This document shows positions 25,639-36,430 of a stretch of 64,000 bases of DNA, one piece after another. The notes under the pieces were generated by a model. It saw only the letters and a program-made list of their open reading frames with translations, ran no database searches and was not told the origin of the DNA. Origin of the DNA: Prunus persica (lineage: Eukaryota > Streptophyta > Magnoliopsida > Rosales > Rosaceae). The stretch covers positions 40,124,370 through 40,188,369 of the forward strand of contig NC_034009.1 in assembly GCF_000346465.2 (NCBI RefSeq), given 5' to 3'. The position numbers and the translations under genes were made by a program. The stretch's first letter is position 1. Each line of letters starts with the position of its first letter.

Positions 25639-25841
25639 GCTGGGAAGAAAAGGGGTAATTGCCTACTCTGGAATCAGAATCACCACCTACAACGATGAGG
25701 GTTGAATAGTCAGGAAGTCAAGAATCGTAGTCAGCTTTTGTGAGTAACCACAGCTTATTTAGTTTTTGGGTCCATCAGCAATGGGTCTTTAGACATCAAG
25801 TTCCCCGGTTCCCTTTTCCAGGGAAAATGGCCATTTACTCC

Positions 25842-26347
25842 TTTTTTGCAGGTTTCCTATCATTGGAGATCTGTTCCTGGTATTTTGGCGCTCGGTAAAG
25901 GGCTGTCGCTGAATGGCCATATATCCCTGAGAATATTGCTACCGGGTTCTTGATCTAGGTTGTCTTTCCAGTTCGCATTTGTCCTGGTTTTGTATTGCTA
26001 GGTGTAGGGAAGCTCTTGTTTTTGCTTGGTTATGTTTAATGCTTAGGCCAAGCTCTTTTAGGGTTCCTACCATACCTAGTTCTAAGTCTGTTGATTGTTG
26101 GTTTTACCGAGTCGTTCACGTTTTTTTACTTGTATTCTGTACGTGATGGTTGGGTCTTATGTTTTCCTCAAAGGGTTTAGATCAGAGTTCCGTAGTCATT
26201 GATTTGTCTAGAGGTCCTGTGTTGGGTTGCTTTTGGCAGTTCAAAGTTTTGATGCTTTGTGTTTGGGGGCTTTGGCCTTGGCAGCTTTTTATGAGTCTGC
26301 CATGACAATCCTTTTCCTTCATGGAGGGTGGAGGGTTTGTTTTTTTT
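25842..26347 (+). promoter_or_regulatory. Poly-U tracts in the EBF 3' untranslated region
   Basis: The long 3' untranslated region (about 25639-26480) has T runs of 6, 7 and 8 at 25842-25847, 26121-26127 and 26340-26347. In Arabidopsis, poly-U motifs in the EBF1/2 3' untranslated regions mediate EIN2-dependent translational repression. The tracts here are seen; their function is inferred from that work. Confidence 0.5.
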
Positions 26348-26460
26348 ACCAAGCCCCTGTTTTTCAGGCATCATTTGTTCATGAACTGTACTCTGCAACT
26401 CGTTAATTATGTAATGAACTCTGTATCTGCCCTTTGCGATGTATGCTTTGAATTATAATG

Positions 26461-26466
26461 AATAAA
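26461..26466 (+). terminator. Candidate polyadenylation signal of EBF
   Basis: AATAAA lies about 820 bp after the stop codon and is followed by a T-rich stretch. Confidence 0.5.
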
Positions 26467-26724
26467 ATTCTCAGTCGTGTTTTATGATATAAGATTGTGA
26501 TCTTGATTCATTTTTGTTCTACTTTCCGCTCCAAAGATGCAAAAATGATGTAAGCAATTCTTGATACGGTGGAAGCTGTTAACGTGTGCCAACTTTTGTG
26601 AGCTCGCTTTATGCGAAGCTTCCTTGGCATATGAATAAATGTTTTGGACATTTCAAAAATGTTGACCATATATTCAGCCTTTGTGGCAGAAGTCCTTGGA
26701 AGGAGAAACAGGTGTGAAATGGGA

Positions 26725-26868
26725 ATAATATTATTTTGTCATTTTTGGTCGTCACGTGTAATAAATTTTTTATGTGGCAGTCTGTGATTGATTGAGATAA
26801 TATTATTTTGCCATTCTCGGCCATTACGCGTGATAAATTTTTCACGTGACAGTCTGAAATTGACTGAG
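26725..26868. repeat. 72-bp direct tandem duplication
   Basis: Two adjacent 72-bp copies both begin ATAATATTATTTTG and end in a variant of GATTGAG. They share TAATAAATTTTT/TGATAAATTTTT cores and GTGGCAGTCTG/GTGACAGTCTG ends. They differ at roughly a dozen sites, so the duplication is not recent. Confidence 0.85.
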
Positions 26869-27878
26869 AATAACAAAAAAGTGCAACCCAATTCAATTCA
26901 AGTTTTTCTGCAGAGGTTTCAATGGCCAATTAAACTTTTCTAAGGGAAACTGTGGAGAGAGAAATAAAGGTCAAAAAGCTTGTGGGAAGTCAACCTTTTT
27001 TTTTTTTCCTTTTTTTTCTGGCCCATGACCTTTAGTTAAAGGCACCTTCAACAAGATTGTTTGTATATCTTCATGATGGTGGGCTTGATCTAGTTCGCAT
27101 TTGCCTCTCTATAATGGTGGTTGCCCTAATTATTCTTGTCTCTATGATTGCTGTCTTGTCTTGTTCACACAAGCAAAACACGCATTCATGGAAAGTGGAG
27201 CCTTGCTAGAATATGATGGTGGTGGTGATGGTGGTGGCAAGTGATAACCACTAATAAGAGTTTGTGCCAAATGCTTGAGAACCACATCTCTAAAAGCTTG
27301 AATTAATGTAAGTCCTGGAAATTGGAAGACAATTTTGCTTTTTGCATTTGATTTTTTTTTTTTTGTTGCCACATAGCAGACAGCCTGTTCATGTTAATCA
27401 TAGAATACCACTAGCAAGATTTTTTTTTTTTTTTTGGGGGGGATTTATGATCAGTATATATATTAAAGTGTTTAAAAATGTATATGAGCAACCAATCATT
27501 TACTCCAAAAAAGGTTATGCTGTTATCGTCTGAATCAAGTTAAAGAAGAGGATTGAGTTTTACATTCACTGTTTGCTTAGGTTGATTTCATGTTCATATC
27601 TCCATTCCAAAGCAAATCAGCTCTCTCTTCAAAAGCTTTTGATACCCTATTAGTCAATCAATGGCCGGAAGGCTGTTGTAAATTGTAAGAAAGTGGAAGA
27701 AAGTGAAGAAGAATCGAAAGAAATTGCATAGGATAAATCAAGGAAAACAGAGAAACTGAAGAAAATGCAGGAAAACTGCAAGAGACCTGGTTATCCATGC
27801 CCAAATGATGACCCGGCCCATTTCCATATCCCCTTCATTTAATGTCAGCCAGTTTTCTCTATTATAGGAAAAGAGTGT

Positions 27879-28078
27879 CTTGGTCTCTATGTAGCCGGTT
27901 GTGGCCTTGCGGTTGCACAGAAGTTAACCAAGCCTTAAAAGACCAAGACCACAACCGGATGCATACAGACCAAGGCCACAAAAGACTCCGGTACCACGGA
28001 AGTTAACCAAGCCTTAAAAGACTAAGGCAACAACCGGATGCATAGAGACCAAGGCCACAAAAGACTCCGGTACCTCCT
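27879..28078. repeat. Foldback repeat: 79-bp tandem duplication with an inverted 30-nt arm
   Basis: A 79-bp unit beginning AAGTTAACCAAGCCTTAAAA occurs at 27921-27999 and again at 28000-28078. In addition, the 30 bases at 27879-27908 are the reverse complement of 28024-28053 with three mismatches, and of 27945-27974 with four. RNA across the block could form a 30-bp stem. It may be a small foldback transposon; no target duplication was identified. Confidence 0.8.
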
Positions 28079-28723
28079 TGTGGTTTTTGTTTCCAACACT
28101 TAAGACTCACGTCTAAATCAAGCAAAACGTAAACAGCTTGGCTTGTTGTAGACTATAAAACTAGCTCCATCTTGGTTTTCTCATAAATTGCACAAGCCAT
28201 GGTTCAAAGTCGAAGCCATCTAACTTCGAAATTACCCTGCTTGGAGTTGAAGTAACATAAGAAAGCAAATAGTTCAGGATATTTACAACACAAAATCAGC
28301 CTTGATTGATTCCACAATTCCCAATTGTTCAACAAGACAGCTTAAACAGGATATATTTCCAAGCACGAACTATCTAACAAAAGTTTTCAAAATTTTCCCC
28401 AAGTCTTCTTCCCAATTATCTGGCCAACTAATGCAATGCTTAAACATATAAATTAGACAAAACAACCTGGCACATAGTTACATACAGTGCGGAAAACTGG
28501 AGTGCAGAATTCCAATGACAAGACCAGCAACCTTGAAAGCAAGCAAGCACACAACAACAACCATGCTGCTGACTACAGACAAGACAGACATCACAAACTA
28601 TAATGCAAAATTCTTCATGCCTTCTTCGTCGAATTGATTCAGGTATAATACCTTTCTTATTTTCATAACCGGAGTCTTTTGAGGGCTCTCTCTGGTGCAT
28701 CCAGTTTTGTCCATACTTTGTAC

Positions 28724-31700
28724 TCAATGCTCCAAGGCTATAGGTTCTTCTTGAACATAGATGGGATCATGTTGCTCTTCAACCACTGTCTCGTCATCTG
28801 TATGGGGCTGTGCTTCACTTGTCTCAGCCTTCGGAACTGCCTCCTGCTCTTGGGTGTCAGATCCAGCTTCACTTTTTGCATTGGGCAAGGTGGCATTCTC
28901 CTCATTCATTGCATCAATTAAGTTGTTTTTTCCCTCATTTGTTGCCTTAGAAGTAATTTTTCGCTCATTCCCCGCATTAGGTAAAGTGGTCTTTTCAGAC
29001 GGCAGTCTAGGAAGAGACTTCCGTTGTGGCTTCTTTGGATGCACAGGAGAAGGCCCTTTAGCAGAGTTCTGAGGAACTTTCTCATCCAGACTAAGCCTGC
29101 TTGATCGATCATTGGTATTACTGTTTCCTTCAGAAACTGCGGGAGGTAAGCTCTTTCTACGGCCGAGCTTGGGAGACTTGGCCCTTGTTGTTGGTATCTG
29201 CATCCATTGTAATAAAGACGTCAAGGCCAAAACAAACTTCACTAACAATCCCATATCCAATAAATAAATTAACCCTGAATGCTGTCAAATAACAGCAAAG
29301 TACAGTGAAGCAGGATTATCATGATGTCATGCTCGCTTTAACCAAAAGTAGGCCTATAGGAACCCATTAGAGAAACCCTCAGATGCAACTTAGGAACTAT
29401 ATAATCTAAACATAAGTAGGAATTCATGTTCAGATTTTATATTAGTCAAGAAAACTGACACAGATTCCTTTTTCTCATTGCAAGGAGGTTAACAAAGAAC
29501 TGAGAATCCATGTCTGGACACATACTTCTTCATATACTTCCAGTCGACTATCAAAATGAAAACAGTAATAGCATGGTGCAGTATTGGGTACAAAGAAACT
29601 TGTTAACAAAAACCAGATATGACCAGTTGTTCCCACCAGCAAATTGAATGGGGTAAGATGATGTGTTATAATTAAGTGATTTATAACTTGTAGGATTGGC
29701 ATGGTTAACATTTGCAAATTGCCAAGGATGAAGGAGGTATGAACTTAAAAGTTTAACTGATAATAGATGCATTCTGTTCATATCATGCCTGAAATAAAAG
29801 AAAGGGTACAATACTAAAGAATAGGCAATTAACTTAAGACTAGTAAATCTACACACTAAGGGAACATTGTCCACGGATACACATGCTACTAAACTAAGAA
29901 ATATAAACAAGAATCCATGGGAAGATCTACCTAAGGAATCCATACCAATGCCCGTAAGATAACTATAATGTAAGAAAACTAGCAATGCAACCAGCATGAG
30001 TCCAACAGGGGAATGGTCACTGAAGAACACGCTTGCATTACAAATCACCATTCAGAACTTTCTCAAATAACATATTTGCACACCCTGCGACTAATATATA
30101 CATGATTGAAAAATGAATTCTCCAAACTATAGCAACCAAATCAAATTCACCAGAAAACTGCCACTTACACATGAACAATAGAAAATGCACTATGCCATTT
30201 ATGATTTTAAAAAGAAAAAGAATACCTTCTTTAGCTCCACCTTAGGAGGTGGAGGCTCCTGATAGAAGCTTGGCATTGGAGTTGCTTTAAAAGTCAGTTT
30301 CTTCCTGAGCATCCTAATCTCAGCTTCTAGAGTTTCCTGTAAAAGAATGGAATAATTTCAAATTAAGAACAGGTTGCATGAGCATGTTTATCGTTAAACA
30401 GTGATTGAATACCACCTTAGACTTGGCTTGCAAATTATTCTTCTCCATCTCCTTTGCATGTATCTTTTCCTCGAGTTTAGTGTAGAACTGCCAAATGTAA
30501 TTGTAAACATTACATTGATAACAGAAATAACGCTGGAGGACACAGCACAAAAAGAGCAGAAGATACAAACGCAGAAAGCTAACCTCTCTCCTTTTCTCAG
30601 CTCGTTCATCACACCTAAAACTGAAACCGTAGTTCGGAAGTGTACTGACCCTAGGTGGTTTCATGTCTCCTTCTGTAGGACTTCTAAGCAGCAGTTAAGG
30701 ATAAATGATAAAACAATAACGAAAATCTAGACAGAAAATGTAGGAAGACCAACAGCTTTGGAAGACAATAAATGTTTAAAATGATTAGGATACAAAGAGG
30801 ATTGTGATTCTCCTTCAGCCTTATTAAGGGAGTCTTTTTTCAAAGGCTTCAGCTTTGTCTTCTCCCTGTAAAAGAAAAATCACAATAAACAAATAGCTAA
30901 GTTAAGAAGTCAATAGAGATGGTTGCCAATTTAAACATCTCAACTAGAGCTGATCACCAAAAATTACGAAGAGACAATAAAACATAAGAGATATAAGGCA
31001 TTAGGGAGAGACGAAGAAATAGAGCATAAGCACAAGCAGTACTCACACGGTGCCTTCAGACAATTCTGTATCGGATTTCTCAAGTTGCTGCTGCAATAAG
31101 ATAGAGATTAGATACAATGATCAACAAGCACAAAGATATAAAATTAAAAAAACCAAACAACAAAAAAAAGTTGTATCCAAATATTGGGCAAGCTGCGAGG
31201 GAAAGAAATCAAGGGTAATTATCGACTTTTACATTGGATGACTGAACCTGTCGCCCATTAAATGATCTAGTCTTGTTAGGCTGTTTTGGGCGTGAAGTTG
31301 TAGCAGCTGAACCATTTGAGACAGCAGCTGTCACCTCTCCATCATTTCCATCTTTACTTTTCTTCATCCAAACTGGCGAGACATTCTTGGGACCAGAAGG
31401 CTTCTCATTCTTGCTCTTACCTTGACCTTTCTGCACTTTGGTTTGCTTTGAATGAAGAGAGCCTTTCACTTCCCCTTCCTGCATCACAAACACATAAATT
31501 GGCATTGCAATCAGGTCTGGAGTCATATAATTACTAAAACCAGCCAACCAAAATCCAGCATTCCCTACCTTAGCAATAGTCAAAGCGATAGTCAAACCAT
31601 TTCTTTCAGGGTTGACAGTGGATTCCTCTTTGGCTTCCCCAGTAGATGAGTTATTAGTCACACCATCATCCAACTTGACGACATTTTCAATTTTCCCATT

Positions 31701-31838
31701 TGGAGCTGCAGTCTCGGTCGTAGTAGTTTCGCTGACAGTCCCATTTATGTTGTCTGAAACAACACCAGGTTGTCCATGAACACCATTTTGATGAGCCACC
31801 TCAAGCCCATAGGTGGCTACCAAATTATCCGAATCCAT
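28724..31838 (-). CDS. WDL5: TPX2-domain microtubule-associated protein, WVD2-like (WDL5-like)
   Basis: WVD2/WDL proteins bind, bundle and stabilise cortical microtubules and shape hypocotyl and root growth. Arabidopsis WDL5 is a reported EIN3 target in ethylene-inhibited hypocotyl elongation. The eight coding exons on the minus strand are 31838-31569, 31478-31233, 31090-31047, 30865-30794, 30683-30584, 30487-30416, 30336-30226 and 29197-28724, giving 462 residues. The TPX2 motif spans exons 5-7: [56 protein letters not shown], then [13 protein letters not shown]. The N-terminal half is acidic and low-complexity with basic blocks, and the C-terminal exon is Lys/Pro then Glu-rich. The second intron boundary is a NAGNAG acceptor (Gln optional). 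Intron 1 is only 90 nt and in frame (see findings). The exon-2 donor GTAAAA was chosen because it keeps phase. Confidence 0.92.
29198..30225 (-). other. Last intron of the TPX2 gene
   Basis: A 1,028-bp AT-rich intron. The 166-codon minus-strand open frame at 29551-30051 lies wholly inside it and resembles no protein; it is taken as chance. Confidence 0.75.
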
Positions 31839-31851
31839 GACACACAGGAAA

Positions 31852-32576
31852 CTACAAAAACAAAAAAGACATTATCATTTTTAAACCATAAACAGCTGAA
31901 TATAGGTCATGGGTCATAAACATTCCTGCATGCTAGGACGAGAAATAACCATATGTTTAAAACTGTTATCCATAGAGGAGTTACAAGACATCTCGGACTG
32001 TAAAATATGAACTCGAATTAAGGATTTGCACATATTGCCCCATCAAACTGTTAATTATTTTCCCCCAATTTCTCAGCAACCAAACAAAGTATTCATATAC
32101 TCGCTGCCCTTAGGCATCAATCAATTGAACGAAATTCCAAAATGATTTCAATCAGAAATCAGTAGAAGAAACAGAACCAAAATGAATCTGTTCACCTCTA
32201 TCCTTTGTTTTATCAAAATACACCAAGATTTAAAATTGAAAAATAAATAAATAAATACATATATAATCTAATAAAATCCACATCAACCGCAAAACACAAG
32301 CGCATTTCCAGGAACAAAAATCTGTCATTTTACATTGATCTAACATAAACATGCAACAAATAATTAGTAACAGAAACCAACGATCCGTACGGTTACTGAG
32401 AAAGTGGAAAACAATAAAAATCGATAATAAGCTATCCCGAGAGCTCAAAACTCAATCTTGAAGCCGAAAACAACACAAAAAGCACACGATTCAATAGTTC
32501 CCTCACATTTTCCGCTCATTTTCTCGGCACCCAAACGGACTGTCAATGTAAAACAAGCTCAACAGTTTCCACTCAC
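31852..32576 (-). other. Probable 5' untranslated-region intron of the TPX2 gene
   Basis: On the minus strand, a GAG|GTGAGT donor at 32577/32576 and a TTTTTGTAG acceptor ending at 31852 flank this stretch, 13 bases before the start codon. The upstream part (about 32577-32900) is a purine-rich leader with a GAGT tandem tract near 32892. An intron just before the ATG is common for this family, but it is inferred from splice motifs only. Confidence 0.55.
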
Positions 32577-33270
32577 CTCGATAAGCGTGAAACAATCAAA
32601 ACTCCATTAGCTCGGGCCGGACCGGAGAGATGGGTTCAAGGATCTGAGCGCCGGAGAGCAAGGGTACGACAGTGACGACGGCTGAAGCGGATCGGAGGAT
32701 CCGAACCCAGAAAAGGGAGGATCTTTTCGGATTCAAAAGTCGGAGCTTTGATTTTTCCTTTTCATTTTTTTCGGGTTTAAGAAAGAAAATGCGAATAATA
32801 ATAATAAAAATTCTTGTGGATTTGAAATTTGAAAGAGCGAGTTGAAGCTTATGAAATATGGAAAATGGAAAAAGAAATGAAATTATATGTGAGTTGAGTG
32901 AGTGAGTGAGTGAGAGAAGACACGGACTGAGTTATGACTCGGAGGGAGAGGTTTGTGTGTGTGCGTGTTTATACGATTGGGATTTAAAAACCAAATCCAG
33001 GTCAGGTCAGGTCACTCTCTGTCTCTGCCCCAACCAAATACACCCCATATACGGCTACGAATACCATACACGGTTTTACGGTTAGACGGTTTTACGTTTT
33101 CGGACAAATACAGTTTTAAGGTTAAGTAACCACCTACTTACCAAGTAACCAACCCCCACTTTCCATCTATACTTCTAGAATTTGAAGAAATATTTATTAA
33201 ATATTAATATAATTTTTTCTGAACATAGGTGGAAAATCGAACTCTTTCATCATTAGAAGAAGAAATACGA

Positions 33271-33409
33271 GTCAATGAGGTCTAGCCCAGTGAAAATTGG
33301 CATTGTCTTCCATACAAGAGATCTTAGATTCAAATTTCTATAACATCTTGGTTGTGTGAATGTGAGAAACTTCTATAGTTTAGACTAATGCTTGTACTAA
33401 AAAAAATGA
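33271..33409 (+). mobile_element. SINE copy 1 with 16-bp target site duplication
   Basis: The tRNA-like head has box A (GGTCTAGCCCAGTG) and box B (AGATTCAAATTTC), and it ends in TTGTACTAAAAAAAA. The same 16 bases, AGAAGAAGAAATACGA, lie immediately before it (33255-33270) and after it (33410-33425), as expected for a target site duplication. Confidence 0.8.
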
Positions 33410-33425
33410 AGAAGAAGAAATACGA

Positions 33426-33560
33426 ACCAATGGGGTCTAGTACAGTAGAAAATGATATTGATTTGCAGACTAGAGGTCTCATGTTAGAACCTCCATGGCA
33501 CCTTGGTAATGGGTGTATATGAATCCTCCTTTCTCGTTGTGGTTTAAACTTCCCCTTATA
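33426..33560 (+). mobile_element. SINE copy 2, adjacent to copy 1
   Basis: Same family as copy 1, starting ACCAATGGGGTCTAGTACAGT. The box-B region reads AGGTCTCATGTTAGAACCTCC and the tail runs into ATTAGAAGAAGAGG and poly-A. It begins directly after the target duplication of copy 1 and differs from copy 1 at many positions, so the two insertions are independent rather than one recent tandem duplication. Confidence 0.7.
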
Positions 33561-35190
33561 TTAGAAGAAGAGGAAAAAAAAAAAAAAAAAAAAAGGAAAT
33601 ATTTTACTTGCTAGGAATTGAGGAAGCTAACTTATATCCATAAAATTTTATATGTTGAATGAATATAGTTTTAATTTTGATATTTCAGGTTTCCCTCATA
33701 TTCACAATTGATATATTGTTTAAAAGAAACTCCTCTTTCAAAAAATAAATTTGAAGGTAGTGGGTACCTAATTTACTAAAAATGATGATTCATATTTCCT
33801 TTTCGTTGGTTATTTTGTTTTCAGATCATAGAGGTTTCTGATTTCTTACTTTACTTTCTCTGGTGGAAATGTGTCTCTTCTCTTCTATCACTTTCTCTTA
33901 CCAATCATATGGAAAGTGCAATTATGGAAATTAATTTTCTTCCCCTCTTCTTGCCAATTATGTGATAAAATGCATTTTGCAGATCTAAAATCTTTACTTC
34001 CTAAACAAATTTAGAAATTATCACCTCTTTCTCATTCTGTGGATTTTGTGGGGACAATGACTTTTCTTTTCTTATAGTTGTTATCAAATTCAGTGTTTCT
34101 CCACTAGAAAATCAATATTTTACTCTCTATATGGAAGAACGAAAAAAAAAAAATTGTTATATTATTTACATTTTTGTATATTTTCCATTTTTTCTTCAAA
34201 AATATAAGGAAAAAAAATATAGGAAAATACTAGCTACATAAATAAGTTTTGTAGTATATTAGGTCACACTTGCATGGTGAAATTAATCAACGAGTTGTAA
34301 TATGGGTAAACAACATTTTATATTGCATGAACTCGAGGTATAGAAATAATAAATACATACACATGTGATGATATGAGTTAATTAGTAACACCGTCGCATT
34401 GAAAACCTACTCAACTACATATACTTTCTACATTCTCTGATCTCATTCTAATCGTGCAATGTGATTTGATGATCAAAACCGTCTATGTTCTAAGTCACCC
34501 TTTAAATGTCATCTTGAAAATAGTCCTCAAATCAGAAATGGTTTAGTCATGTAATTTTCATACAATAAAGAGACGATCTTAGTGTTTTAAATTATCACAC
34601 TATTAATCAAATGACTAAACGCTGATTTAGTCATTTTTTGCGAGAATTATATCATTGAATGATGACCTAGAAAATGAACCATTTCTATCAACATGCCAAA
34701 ATAGGAGGTGGAACTGAGAATTTTAAAAGAAAATATGACGAAAAAAGTAGCTTGGATTCCCCAAAAATAAAAACAAGAGAAATATTTTAAAAGTTTGTCA
34801 TATTTTTTCAAATTGAAAGCCATGCTATAAGAAAATCTTAATCAATAAAGTCTGTACTTTAGAACGAGTTATCTTATTATTTGCAATTTAGCAATACAAA
34901 TTTGCTCATCAGGCAATCTCTCAGTTACACTTTAAAATAGTATCTCAAAATGTTACACTTGTGCCTCTACTTTCGTATGACTTGACAAGAAAAACTCCTG
35001 TCCGAACTAAAATTTTCTTGCGTGATAGAAAGAGAAAGATAGAGTGGAAGAAGAGGGGATGAGATCGTGACAAACCGACCAATTCAGCTGAGTTGTCGGG
35101 TGTGTAAAGTAAAGAGCTGCATGCAACCGACACCTTCTTTACAGGCCAGTGGCCACCATGCGATCTGATTGTATGTAACCGAAGAAACTT

Positions 35191-35193
<3 letters not shown>

Positions 35194-35232
<39 letters not shown>
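35194..35232. repeat. (CT)n microsatellite
   Basis: About 19 uninterrupted CT units. Confidence 0.95.
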
Positions 35233-35234
<2 letters not shown>

Positions 35235-35529
35235 TCTTATTTATAGCCTACTGTTGCAAATTCATACTTTTTCTGTGCCCAGACTTAAATATATGGATGG
35301 CATCCACATGCATGGGCATGGCAATCTCTCATTGGCTGCATCAAAACCTTTTTTAAATTTAATTTGCTAGAGCCAAATTATTTAATGCAGAAAGAATTTA
35401 TATAAAAAAAAATAGAGGTGGGTTATTTTATCTTTTCAAGGCTCAGGTGAAAGGATCTCTCTCTTTATGATGAACAATATTCCGATTCCGTCAAACAACT
35501 CTAATTGACATAGCTACAATGAATATAAC

Positions 35530-35655
35530 ATATAGGGTTAGGGTGTTTTCACAACCCTAAATCTTATGACATCTAAGTTTGAATCTCCCTCCTTATAAAT
35601 TAGATGAATTTATAATTTAGATTATCGCCAAAAAATGTATTCTCACTCAATAATA
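35530..35655 (+). mobile_element. SINE-like fragment
   Basis: A box-B-like motif (AAGTTTGAATCTCC, near 35576) with an upstream head of the same general layout as the other SINEs here and the end TTTAGATTATCGCC. The match is weak and the limits are approximate. Confidence 0.35.
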
Positions 35656-35723
35656 ATTTGAATTACAAATTAACGACATGACATATTAAAATGACAGTCT
35701 CATATTGTTTTATGAACACATAA

Positions 35724-36430
35724 GAGCATGTCCACCGCTGCACCAAACCTGGGCAAAAGGCCCCCCTGGCAGCCCATTCCAGCTCCAGCGCACAACAATG
35801 AGCCAGGGCAAATGGTGGGTCCCACCAGCCTGGGCAAGCCCAAAGGCTAATTCTGCCTGGGCTGTTGCCCTCGGGCTGCTGACATCAGTATGATGTCAGC
35901 AGCTGATTTTCAAATTTTTTATTACTGTTGGACCCACTAGCCCACATTGCCCAATAGTTACAAGCCATGTGGCTTCTCCTGGAGCCTCCGATCAAAAAAT
36001 ATTGCACAATCCAACGATTGTCCAATTTTTGGCTTTAAAAAATTGAACAAAAAATCAAAAAATTTTAAAAAATATATCAAAAAATTCTGAAATTTTTTTC
36101 TATACATACCTACCAATATTATTTACTTTCTACACCAATTTAATTTCAAAATTTTGTCCGAAAATGTTATCTTGATTTTTAGGTGAGGATTTTACGAGAA
36201 ATATGAACACTTGGGAATTGAAAATCTTATCCGAAAAGCTTATCAAAATCAATGGTTTAAGTATAAATAAAATAAAATAAATTTAAGTGAATAGTAATTG
36301 CCTTAGACTTGCCCTAGACTTAGCCCTCATGGATGGAACCACAAATGGCAAGCCTGACACTATTCACATGAATAGTAGCAGCCCTTGCTTGCCCTTACCC
36401 TAAACTTAGCCCTTATGGGTGGAGATGCTC
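35724..36430. mobile_element. PIF/Harbinger-type non-autonomous element (MITE)
   Basis: The element is bounded by 13-bp inverted termini (GAGCATGTCCACC and GGTGGAGATGCTC, one mismatch) and flanked on both sides by TAA, the 3-bp target duplication typical of this superfamily. It is 707 bp and has no transposase. Both ends are GC-rich with repeated GGGCAAG/CTTGCCC motifs, and the middle is very AT-rich. A perfect 13-bp hairpin lies inside at 35875-35903. Confidence 0.85.

Larger units (their letters stand above)
25639..28723. other. Convergent intergenic region between EBF and the TPX2 gene
   Basis: It holds the EBF 3' untranslated region to about 26480, the two repeat blocks listed separately, poly-T runs near 26998, 27351 and 27421, and the TPX2 gene 3' untranslated region. 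No other gene is supported. Confidence 0.6.

Noticed and set aside
29551..30051. 166-codon minus-strand open frame
   Set aside because: It lies entirely within the last intron of the TPX2 gene and resembles no protein.
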